The notes below the pieces were generated by a model, which searched no databases, was not told the origin of the DNA, and saw nothing but the letters and a program-made list of their open reading frames with translations. Below, in pieces: positions 57,215 through 64,000 of a stretch of 64,000 nt of DNA (positions are counted from its first letter, which is position 1; every line of letters starts with the position of its first letter). The stretch comes from Brachybacterium sillae. GTDB taxonomy: Bacteria; Actinomycetota; Actinomycetes; Actinomycetales; Dermabacteraceae. A program made the translations under genes and the position numbers. The stretch covers positions 1-64,000 of the forward strand of contig NZ_JAFEUW010000001.1 in the NCBI RefSeq assembly GCF_025028335.1, in the 5' to 3' direction.

Positions 57215-59074
57215 GTGCGCACTGTCCCGGAGAACGCCCCGGTGCCCTCGGAGGCTCTGGACGACGAACCCGTTCCCACCGATCCTGCCGCCCTGCGCGC
57301 CCTCCCGGCGGATCGTCTCCCGGCGCTCGCGCGGACCCTCCGTCGCCGCCTCGTGCAGGTGTGTGCCGTCCACGGGGGGCACCTCGGGCCGAACCTCGGT
57401 GCAGTGGAGCTGACGATCGCCCTGCACCGCGAGCTCGACTCGCCCCGGGAAGCGATGATCTTCGACACCGGCCACCAGGCCTACGTGCACAAGATGCTCA
57501 CCGGGCGGGCGGATCTCGAGGGGTTGCGCACCGCAGGGGGCGTGTCCGGATATCCCGACCGCGGGGAGTCCGAGCACGATGTGGTCGAGAACTCCCATGC
57601 CTCCGGGTCCCTCGCCTGGGCGCACGGCCGTGACCGCGCCCTGCGCGCGACCGGCCGCCCCGGTGTCACCGCCGCGGTGATCGGCGATGGCGCCCTCACC
57701 GGTGGGGTGGCGCTGGAGGCGCTGAACGACCTGGCCGGGGATCCCGCGAGCCGCGTGCTGGTGGTGCTCAACGACAACACCCGCTCCTACGCCCCGACCA
57801 TCGGCGGGATGTCCCAGCACCTGCAGGCCCTCTCCCGCGGGGAGGTGCCCCCCGGTGACGATGCCTTCACGGACTGGGGTCTGACCTACCTCGGCCCCGT
57901 CGATGGCCACGACCTCACCGCCCTGGCGGAGGTCCTCGCCGAGGCCCGCCGGGTCGCTGAGGACCCGGATCGCGGTGTGCCGGTGGTGCACGCCCTCACC
58001 CGCAAGGGGATGGGGTTCGCGAGGGCGGAGGACGACGTGCTCGACCACTGGCACGCCACCGGCCCCTTCAGCCTTGACCTCGAACCGGAGGCCGACACCA
58101 CCCCTCCGACCGCCGCACCCACTCCCGCCCGCACCTGGACCTCCTGCCTGGGGCAGGCTGTGCTGGAGGCCGCCCGCGCCGATGAGCGCCTGCTCGCCGT
58201 CAGCGCGGCGATGATCGACCCCGTGGGTCTCACCCCGATGCAGCAGGAGATGCCGGAGCGGGTGATCGACGTCGGCATCGCCGAACAGGCGGCGCTGGCC
58301 ACCGCGGCGGGCCTCGCCCAGGGTGGTGCGCGACCGCTGGTGGCGCTGTATGCGACCTTCCTCAATCGAGCCTTCGACCAGCTGCTGCTGGACATCGCCC
58401 TGCACGGTGAGGACGTGACGATCACCCTCGACCGCGCCGGGATCACCGGAGATGACGGGCCCAGCCACCACGGCATGTGGGATCTGGGGGTCGCCGCGCA
58501 GATCCCGGGTCTGAGCCTGTGGGCGCCGCGCGACGGCATGCGCCTGGCCGAGGCGGTGCCCGCGGCACTCGCGACCCCCGGACCCAGCATCGTGCGCTTC
58601 CCCAAGGGTGCGTGCCCGCCGGACCTGCCGGCCCTCGCGCGGATCCCCGCCGGTGACGTTCTGGCCGGAGATGCGCCCGCCGAGGGCGACGCGCAGGGCC
58701 CGGACGTGGTGCTGGTGAGCATCGGCGCCCTGGCCGATCAGGTGGTGGAGGCCGCGCAGACCCTGAGCGACCTCGGGAACGTGCTCGTCGTCGACCCGCT
58801 GGCCATCCTCCCGGTGCCCACGGCGCTGCGGGATCTGGCGTTGCGCAGCGGCGCGGTCGTCACCATCGAGGACGGGGTGGCCTCCCGCGGCGTCGGGGCG
58901 GCCCTCGCCCAGGAGATCCTTGCGGCCTCCAGCCGCCGCAGGCCGGCCCCGCCGATCCGCACCCTCGGGGTGCCGCAGACCTTCATCCCGCATGCGAAGC
59001 GCGGGGCGATCCTGCAGCAGGCGGGCCTGGACGCGGCCGGCATCGCGCGCAGCGTCCGCAGGCTCCTCGCCTGA
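57215..59074 (+). CDS. dxs: 1-deoxy-D-xylulose-5-phosphate synthase
   Basis: First enzyme of the MEP isoprenoid pathway, joining pyruvate and glyceraldehyde-3-phosphate with thiamine diphosphate. It is 619 residues in the transketolase arrangement. The thiamine-binding GDGALTGGVALEALN motif (about 157-171) is present. So are SGYPDRGESEHDVVENSHAS (about 113-132) and the catalytic glutamate in RVIDVGIAEQAAL (about 348-360). Next come DRAGITGDDGPSHHG and the C-terminal transketolase domain. GTG 57215 has GGAGG at 57201-57205. It may supply the polyprenyl synthase encoded near 23 kb. Confidence 0.95.
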   Translation: MRTVPENAPVPSEALDDEPVPTDPAALRALPADRLPALARTLRRRLVQVCAVHGGHLGPNLGAVELTIALHRELDSPREAMIFDTGHQAYVHKMLTGRADLEGLRTAGGVSGYPDRGESEHDVVENSHASGSLAWAHGRDRALRATGRPGVTAAVIGDGALTGGVALEALNDLAGDPASRVLVVLNDNTRSYAPTIGGMSQHLQALSRGEVPPGDDAFTDWGLTYLGPVDGHDLTALAEVLAEARRVAEDPDRGVPVVHALTRKGMGFARAEDDVLDHWHATGPFSLDLEPEADTTPPTAAPTPARTWTSCLGQAVLEAARADERLLAVSAAMIDPVGLTPMQQEMPERVIDVGIAEQAALATAAGLAQGGARPLVALYATFLNRAFDQLLLDIALHGEDVTITLDRAGITGDDGPSHHGMWDLGVAAQIPGLSLWAPRDGMRLAEAVPAALATPGPSIVRFPKGACPPDLPALARIPAGDVLAGDAPAEGDAQGPDVVLVSIGALADQVVEAAQTLSDLGNVLVVDPLAILPVPTALRDLALRSGAVVTIEDGVASRGVGAALAQEILAASSRRRPAPPIRTLGVPQTFIPHAKRGAILQQAGLDAAGIARSVRRLLA

Positions 59075-59092
59075 GTCACCTCCTCGGCTGAG

Positions 59093-59127
59093 TCCGGCGG
59101 AGTCGGCGCCCCACCCGGGCCGCCGGA
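59093..59127. terminator. Possible terminator between convergent dxs and map
   Basis: A perfect 8-bp stem TCCGGCGG/CCGCCGGA (59093-59100 with 59120-59127) with a 19-nt loop. Confidence 0.4.
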
Positions 59128-59184
59128 TGATCGTGGCTGAGCGGGCGCACGGCCCGTGGCGTGAGCCCCCGCCGCTGCTGGACG

Positions 59185-59991
59185 TCAGGGCAGGGAGCTG
59201 CGCGGGGAGGGGTCGTCGGCCCGGGCGGTGAGGACGATCGGATCACCGTCGGTGATGAACAGTGTGTGTTCGGCGTGGGCGCCGCGGGAGCCGTCGTCGG
59301 AGACCACGGTCCAGCCGTCCCTCTCATCGATATGCAGGGCATCCGTGGTGGGCATGAGGAACGGCTCCACCGTGAGCAGCATCCCCGCCTCCAGGACGGC
59401 ACCCGCACCCGGGGTCCCGGCATTCGGCACGAAGGGCGCCTCATGCATGGTGCGTCCCACACCATGTCCGCCGAACTGGCGGTTCATGACGTACCCGCGT
59501 CGGCGCGCCTCGTTCTCCACCGCATGGCCGATGTCGCCGACGGTGCGGCCGGCGCGCGCCTGGTCGATGCCCGCCCACATCACGGCCTCGGTGTCACGGA
59601 TCAGCTGCAGATCCTCCTCGGCCGCCGTGCCGAGGGCGACGGTGAGGGAGGAATCCGCCACCCAGCCGTCCAGCTGCACCGCGAGGTCGAACGAGACGAG
59701 GTCGCCGTCGCGCAGGACCCGGTCGTAGGGGCGGCCGTGCAGCACGGCCTCGTTGACGCTGGTGCAGATGACACGCCCGAACGGGTAGGCGCCGAACCGC
59801 GGGTGGTAGTCGATGTAGCAGCTGGTGGCACCGGCCTCGTCGATGAGCCGACGTACCTCGGCGTCGACGTCCAGCAGGTTCCAGCCCGGGCCCACGACTC
59901 GCCGCAGATGGGACAGGACGGCGGCGACGAACTCGCCGGCGGGCCGTGCGGCGTCGACGTGGGGTGGACGTTCCCCGGTTCCGGTGCTCAC
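59185..59991 (-). CDS. map: Methionine aminopeptidase, type I
   Basis: Cytoplasmic metallopeptidase removing the initiator methionine (268 residues, pita-bread fold). Likely metal ligands are visible: the Asp in LVSFDLAVQ, the Asp in WVADSSLTVALG (the usual GDT is altered to ADS), the His in FGGHGVGRTMHEAP, the Glu in LLTVEPFL, and the Glu in GAHAEHTLF. GTG 59991 overlaps the ctaA stop by 4 nt, an uncommon pairing with heme synthesis. The altered second aspartate region suggests an additional rather than the main Map. A core copy near rplR/secY would be expected elsewhere. Confidence 0.88.
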   Translation of the reverse strand: MSTGTGERPPHVDAARPAGEFVAAVLSHLRRVVGPGWNLLDVDAEVRRLIDEAGATSCYIDYHPRFGAYPFGRVICTSVNEAVLHGRPYDRVLRDGDLVSFDLAVQLDGWVADSSLTVALGTAAEEDLQLIRDTEAVMWAGIDQARAGRTVGDIGHAVENEARRRGYVMNRQFGGHGVGRTMHEAPFVPNAGTPGAGAVLEAGMLLTVEPFLMPTTDALHIDERDGWTVVSDDGSRGAHAEHTLFITDGDPIVLTARADDPSPRSSLP

Positions 59992-61109
59992 CGCGCGTCC
60001 GTCTCGTCGGGTGCGCCGGCGGGCAGGGCCGCCGGGTCGGCGGCGTCACGCACGGCCGGATCCAGGTCCGTCGCCCGGTTCCAGGTCCACCCGGTGGCCA
60101 CCACCCAGGTGACCGTCGCGGTGAACAGTGCTGCGCCTGCCAGGTGGAGACCGACCAGCAGCTCCGGCAGATCGGTGAAGTACTGGGTGTAGCCGAGGAT
60201 CGCCTGCAGCACGGTCACCAGCAGCAGGATGCGGGCTGCGCGGCGGGCCGCCACCGGCGCCACCACCAGGTGCACCGCCACCAGCACCCCGATCAACAGA
60301 CCGCAGAACAGCATCACCGCGTCGGCGTGCAGCCACGACATCATCCGGGGGTCCAGTGGCAACCGGACCGGGTTCTCCGCATCCCCGGAGTGCGGGCCGG
60401 AGCCGGTCACGACGGTCCCCAGCAGCAGCACGACGGCCGCCACCGCGGCGAGCGCCCACAGCAGTGGCACCAGGGCCCGCGGCACGGCCCGTCGCCGCCG
60501 CTCATCACCGTCGTACAGCCGCACCAGCAGCACCACGGAGATCGCGATCAGCGCCACGGATCCCAGGAAGTGCGGCCCGACCACCCCGGGATGCAGGTCC
60601 ATCCACACGGTGATCCCCCCGAGCACCGCCTGGACGAGGGTCAGCACCAGCGGCCACACGGAGAGGGCCACGAAGCCGCGGCCCTTACCGCGCAGCCAGC
60701 GCAGCGTCACCAGCAGTACGGCGAGGGCGAAGACGGTCAGCACACCGGTGAGCGTGCGGTTGCCGAACTCGATGAAGGGGTGGATGCCCATCGCGGGGGT
60801 GTACTGCGGGGTGAACTGCCCCGGTTCGCAGTTCGGCCAGGTAGAGCACCCCAGCCCCGATCCCGTCAGACGCACCACACCGCCGGTGACGATGATGCCC
60901 ATCTGGCACAGCAGGTTGCCCCAGAACGCGATCTGCACCAGGCGTCGGACGCCGGGGGAGAGGTCGGCGAGTACCGGGGAACCGGGTGCGGCTGGCGGGG
61001 ACGTGGGCGGGCCGGACACAGCGGACGAGGCGGCGACCGCCGGGGCGGCAGTGGACTCAGGGGCGCTCGCGGACGAGCCGGCGGGCGCGGCAGGGGAGGC
61101 GGAGGTCAT
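59988..61109 (-). CDS. ctaA: Heme A synthase (COX15/CtaA)
   Basis: Membrane enzyme oxidising heme O to heme A for the aa3 oxidase encoded at the start of this window. The 373 residues have an Ala/Pro/Ser-rich N-terminus of about 50, then eight predicted helices. Motifs are GGVVRLTGSGLGCSTWPNCEPGQ-like (external cysteine pair, C-X-X-X-X-C), HPFIEFGNR, HFLGSVALI, SWLHADAVML, and LVGLHLAGAALF. The four helix-borne histidines are heme ligands. It is downstream of the ABC transporter genes on the same strand but separated from them by a 22-bp hairpin. Confidence 0.92.
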   Translation of the reverse strand: MTSASPAAPAGSSASAPESTAAPAVAASSAVSGPPTSPPAAPGSPVLADLSPGVRRLVQIAFWGNLLCQMGIIVTGGVVRLTGSGLGCSTWPNCEPGQFTPQYTPAMGIHPFIEFGNRTLTGVLTVFALAVLLVTLRWLRGKGRGFVALSVWPLVLTLVQAVLGGITVWMDLHPGVVGPHFLGSVALIAISVVLLVRLYDGDERRRRAVPRALVPLLWALAAVAAVVLLLGTVVTGSGPHSGDAENPVRLPLDPRMMSWLHADAVMLFCGLLIGVLVAVHLVVAPVAARRAARILLLVTVLQAILGYTQYFTDLPELLVGLHLAGAALFTATVTWVVATGWTWNRATDLDPAVRDAADPAALPAGAPDETDAR

Positions 61110-61190
61110 GGTGACTCGAGTCTAGACGTCGGCAGGCGCGTGACCCCGTCCAGGCGGTCCCGCCACGCGCGCTCCTGACCCGCGCGAGAG

Positions 61191-61239
61191 TGGAGGTTGT
61201 CGTGGGGAATCCGGCGCGGATTCCCCACGACAACCTCCA
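61191..61239. repeat. 22-bp perfect inverted repeat (hairpin) upstream of ctaA
   Basis: 61191-61212 is the exact inverse complement of 61218-61239, with a 5-nt loop GGCGC. It lies in the 179-bp gap between the ABC permease stop (61289) and the ctaA start (61109). It may end transcription of the ABC genes, but the arms are purine/pyrimidine-biased and less GC-rich than the other terminators here, and no T-run follows. Confidence 0.8.
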
Positions 61240-61288
61240 TAGACGGGGCGTTATGGGGGCGCGGGGGTGTGGGTGCTGTGGGCGGGCC

Positions 61289-62053
61289 TCACACGTCCTG
61301 CCACCGGAACCAGCGCATCACCGCGAGGCTGGCCCCGATGGCCCAGACGGTCAGCACGCCGAACGCACCCCAGGGGAACGGACCGGCCTGCGCCAGGGTA
61401 GCTCGCAGCAGCTCACCGAGGGCGCCGGAAGGCAGCAGGTCCACCAGGGACCGCAGCACGCCGGGGTAATGGTCGACCGGCACCACCGCGCCGCCGACTG
61501 CCACGACCAGGACGAACACCACATTGGCCACGGCCAGCACGGCCTCCGCGCGCAGGGTGCCCGCGATGAGCAGCCCCAGGGCACCGAAGGCGATGGTCCC
61601 GAGCAGCCACACCGGCACGGCGGCGAGCAGGCCGCCGATCCCGGGCCGCCAGCCCATCGCCAGGCCGATCCCACCCAGCAGGACGAGCTGCAGCACCTGA
61701 AGGCCCAGCGTGGCGAGGATCTTCCCTGCGAGGTAACCGTCGCGGCCCAGGGGAGTGGTGGCGACCCATCGCAGGACCCCGGCGCGGCGATCGAAACCGG
61801 TCTGAATGGCCTGGGAGGTGAAGGCGGTGGAGATCAGCGCCGTCGCGAGGGCACCGGCCACCGCGGTCGCGATCGTCGGGACCCCGTCCAGCCGCCCCAC
61901 CGGCAGCAGGCGCAGGCCCAGCAGCACCAGGGCGGGCATGAGGATCGCGACCATCAGCTGCTCGCCGTTGGACAGCAGCACGCGGGCCTCGAAGGCGGCG
62001 TGGGACAGCACCCGCTGGGACGCGGGCGCCGCCTGGGCGGTATGCGAGGGCAT
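61289..62053 (-). CDS. ABC transporter permease (ABC-2 type)
   Basis: 254-residue permease with six predicted helices in the ABC-2 exporter pattern. Landmarks are ISTAFTSQAIQTGFDRRAGVLRWVATTPLGRDGYLAGKI (about 78-116) and VVPVDHYPGVLRSLVDLLPSGALGELLRA near the C-terminus. It is coupled to the ATPase gene (TGATG overlap). In M. tuberculosis a comparable exporter (Rv1456c-Rv1458c region) also lies beside ctaA. A role in heme-copper oxidase assembly is therefore possible but unproven. The exported substrate is unknown. Confidence 0.85.
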   Translation of the reverse strand: MPSHTAQAAPASQRVLSHAAFEARVLLSNGEQLMVAILMPALVLLGLRLLPVGRLDGVPTIATAVAGALATALISTAFTSQAIQTGFDRRAGVLRWVATTPLGRDGYLAGKILATLGLQVLQLVLLGGIGLAMGWRPGIGGLLAAVPVWLLGTIAFGALGLLIAGTLRAEAVLAVANVVFVLVVAVGGAVVPVDHYPGVLRSLVDLLPSGALGELLRATLAQAGPFPWGAFGVLTVWAIGASLAVMRWFRWQDV

Positions 62054-62913
62054 CAGGGGGTCTCCTCGTCGCGGGTGAGGTCGATGAGCACCGACTCGAG
62101 GTCCGCCGCACCTGTGGTGACCTCGAGGTCCACACCGTGTCGGCGACCGACGATGCGCAGCTCCGCCGCCAGGGCTTCGGCGCGTTCGGCTTCGATGCCG
62201 TCAGCCCGGGCCGCCAGGTGCACGCGTCCGTCGCGGGAGTGATGCGACGAGAGGATCTCCGCCACCGATCCGGTGGTGACCACGCGGCCGCGGGCCATCA
62301 CCACCACGTGGTCGGCGAGGTCCTCCACATCGGCCATCAGGTGGGTGGTCAGCACGACCGCGGTGCCCGTGCGGGCGAGGGACCGGATCAGATGCCGCAC
62401 GGTGCGGCGGATGGACGGGTCCATGCCGGCGGTCGGTTCGTCCAGGAACACCAGTTCCGGCCGACCGATGATCGCTAATGCCAGGGCCAGGCGCTGGCGC
62501 TGGCCCCCGGAGAGCCGCCGCACCAGGGTGGAACCGAACTCGTCGATGCCCAGATGCTCGGCCACCTCGTCGACGTCCAGGGGCTTCTCGTGCAACGACG
62601 CGCCATAGCGCAACAGCTGCAGGGCCCGGGCCCCACTGGCGAGACCGCCGTCCTGGATCATCACCCCCACGCGTGCGCGCAGATCCGGGTAGGCCCGCCA
62701 CGGGTCGGACCCGAGCACCCGCACGGTGCCCGAGTCCGGCCGCAGCAGACCGGTGGCGCAGTGGATGGTGGTCGACTTCCCGGCCCCGTTGGGGCCGAGG
62801 ATCGCGGTGACCTGCCCGTGGCGGGCACTGAAGGTGGCACCGTCGACGGCGGCGACCCCGCCGAAGCTGCGGCGCAGGTCAGTGACGACGAGGGCGGGGG
62901 CGCGGGTGTCCAT
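62053..62913 (-). CDS. ABC transporter ATP-binding protein
   Basis: 286-residue ABC ATPase of the exporter (drug/CcmA-like) class. Walker A is GPNGAGKST (about 40-48), the Q-loop is VMIQDGGL, the signature is LSGGQRQRLAL (about 134-144), Walker B is LVFLDEPTAGMD, and the switch histidine is in VVLTTHLMADVEDL. A C-terminal helper domain of about 70 residues follows. Its stop shares one base with the permease start. Confidence 0.93.
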   Translation of the reverse strand: MDTRAPALVVTDLRRSFGGVAAVDGATFSARHGQVTAILGPNGAGKSTTIHCATGLLRPDSGTVRVLGSDPWRAYPDLRARVGVMIQDGGLASGARALQLLRYGASLHEKPLDVDEVAEHLGIDEFGSTLVRRLSGGQRQRLALALAIIGRPELVFLDEPTAGMDPSIRRTVRHLIRSLARTGTAVVLTTHLMADVEDLADHVVVMARGRVVTTGSVAEILSSHHSRDGRVHLAARADGIEAERAEALAAELRIVGRRHGVDLEVTTGAADLESVLIDLTRDEETP

Positions 62914-62942
62914 GGCGCCCCCATCGTAGGGGCGGGGGAGCC

Positions 62943-64000
62943 TCAGCGCCCTGTGAGGTGCAGCGGCGTGTGGTCGGGGTCCACGACCTCCTCCGCCTTC
63001 GGCGGCTCGGGGGCGGTGCCACCGGGGCCCCAGGTGTCGGTGTCGAACCGGTCGCGATCATGGGGTTCCATGAAGCGCTCCAGGTCGGGGCCCCTCGGCA
63101 CCACCTGGGTGGGGTTGATGTCGGTCTGCACCACGTAGTAATGCTGCTTGATCTGCTCGAAGTCGACGGTGTCACCGAAGCCGGGGGTCTGGAACAGATC
63201 CTTCGTGTAGTTCCAGAGGTTCGGCATGGTGAACAGCGGCTGTCGGTTGCACTTGAAGTGCGAGTAGTACACGGCGTCGAACCGCACCAGGGTCGGGAAC
63301 AGGCGCACATCGGACTCCGTCAGGCGCGACCCGAACAGGTACCGCTGGGTGGACAGGCGCTCCTCGAGCACATCCAGGGCCGACCACAGGGCGTCGTACG
63401 CCTTCTCGTACCCGGCCTGGGTGCCGGCGAAGCCCGTCTTGTACACGCCGTTGTTGACCTCGTGCAGCATCCAGCGGTTCAGCTCGTCGATCTGGCCGCG
63501 CAGCTCCTCCGGGTACAGGTCGGGGGCACCGGGGCGGTGGAACTCGGTCCACTCGGTGGCGAAGTCCAGGGTGATGGTCTGGAAGTCGTTGGTCACCACG
63601 GCCTTGGAGGGCACGTCGACGATTGCCGGCACGGTGATGCCCCGCGGGTAGTCGGGGTAGCGGGCGAAGTAGGCCTGCTGCAGACGCTCGTAGCCGAGCA
63701 CCGGATCCTTGCCGTCGGGGTCGAGGTCGAAGGTCCAGGAGCGCTTGTCATGGGTGGGGCCGGGCATGCCCACCGAGAGGACGTCCTCCAGGCCGTGCAG
63801 ACGGCGGGAGATCAGAGTGCGGTTCGCCCAGGGGCACGCCCGGGCGGCGATCAGACGGTAGCGGCCGGCCTCCACCGGCCACCCGTCGCGGCCGTCCCGG
63901 GTGATCCGGTCGGCGATGTAGTTCATGTCGCGCTGGTAGTCCTCGCCCTTGTGGACGTAGCTGCCCTTCTGGTCGTACTGCGTGTCCTGCTGCCCCTCAG
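62943..64000 (-). CDS. Glutathionyl-hydroquinone-reductase-like protein (YqjG/Ecm4 family), 5' end outside window
   Basis: Omega-class glutathione-transferase-like oxidoreductase, truncated by the window end. The readable part is 351 residues. The frame stays open past the internal methionine at 63926 (upstream KGSYVHKGEDYQRD is family-like), so the true start is beyond 64000. The thioredoxin-fold active site is RACPWANRTL with the catalytic cysteine. Substrate and dimer contacts lie in SVGMPGPTHDKRSW and RFDAVYYSHFKCN. Actinobacteria use mycothiol instead of glutathione, so the physiological thiol is probably mycothiol, which is inference. Confidence 0.88.
   Translation of the reverse strand, partial: EGQQDTQYDQKGSYVHKGEDYQRDMNYIADRITRDGRDGWPVEAGRYRLIAARACPWANRTLISRRLHGLEDVLSVGMPGPTHDKRSWTFDLDPDGKDPVLGYERLQQAYFARYPDYPRGITVPAIVDVPSKAVVTNDFQTITLDFATEWTEFHRPGAPDLYPEELRGQIDELNRWMLHEVNNGVYKTGFAGTQAGYEKAYDALWSALDVLEERLSTQRYLFGSRLTESDVRLFPTLVRFDAVYYSHFKCNRQPLFTMPNLWNYTKDLFQTPGFGDTVDFEQIKQHYYVVQTDINPTQVVPRGPDLERFMEPHDRDRFDTDTWGPGGTAPEPPKAEEVVDPDHTPLHLTGR

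Overview
The window is 64 kb of very GC-rich DNA with tightly packed, often overlapping genes, many GTG starts, and protein families typical of Actinomycetota: QcrCAB/CtaCDEF with a diheme QcrC, class II DAHP synthase, SepH, DUF4193, DUF3093, DUF3710, DUF3159, DUF4192, and a PknL-type PASTA kinase beside an Rv2175c-like protein. The separate parE/parC pair and the overall gene set suggest a member of the Micrococcales, possibly Dermabacteraceae such as Brachybacterium. The genus is an inference. Almost everything here is core chromosome. I see no prophage, insertion sequence, CRISPR array, rRNA or tRNA.

Layout. 1-10.3 kb is the respiratory block: a small membrane protein and erpA, then ctaC-ctaD-ctaF on the plus strand, closed by a strong terminator. 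A small unknown gene and a TauE/SafE-type exporter follow, then the minus-strand operon ctaE-qcrC-qcrA-qcrB. 10.5-24 kb carries trpD, an Lrp/AsnC-type sensor domain, a DnaQ/UvrC-like nuclease, an acyl-CoA synthetase, a ROK glucokinase, a lipase-like hydrolase, plsC, aroG, the PASTA kinase with its divergent Rv2175c-like partner, and a polyprenyl synthetase. This is recognisably the M. tuberculosis Rv2173-Rv2204c order. 24-29.5 kb has DUF4192-metX, a frameshifted universal stress protein, the principal sigma factor and a GNAT. 29.5-37.4 kb has a small zinc protein, parE-hisF on plus, and parC-membrane protein-mutarotase on minus. 37.5-44.3 kb has a GNAT/acyl-CoA-ligase fusion, DUF5998, a phosphodiesterase, sepH and DUF4193. 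44.4-52.2 kb matches Rv2689c-Rv2698: DUF3093, dut-DUF3710-OB fold-DUF3159, two RCK/TrkA proteins, a KimA-like permease and a TRAM methyltransferase. 52.2-64 kb has acnA, an unusual HTH/membrane fusion, dxs, map, ctaA, an ABC exporter and a glutathionyl-hydroquinone-reductase-like gene cut by the window end.

How the genes work together. The Qcr and Cta proteins form the bc1-aa3 supercomplex. ctaA supplies its heme A and erpA delivers Fe-S clusters, possibly to the Rieske protein and aconitase. The RCK pair and KimA-like permease look like one potassium uptake unit. ParE and ParC form topoisomerase IV.

The most noteworthy signals are regulatory: a perfect GGAAT-N18-GTT (sigma-R/SigH type) promoter upstream of sigA, and a recurring arrangement of a -10 hexamer 6-7 nt before the start codon that predicts leaderless mRNAs for many genes. 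Also notable are a 14-bp palindrome and 16-nt tandem repeats upstream of acnA, a 22-bp perfect hairpin upstream of ctaA, and a gene fusing a helix-turn-helix domain to an ECF-S-component-like membrane domain. I did not find a clearly new multi-gene system.
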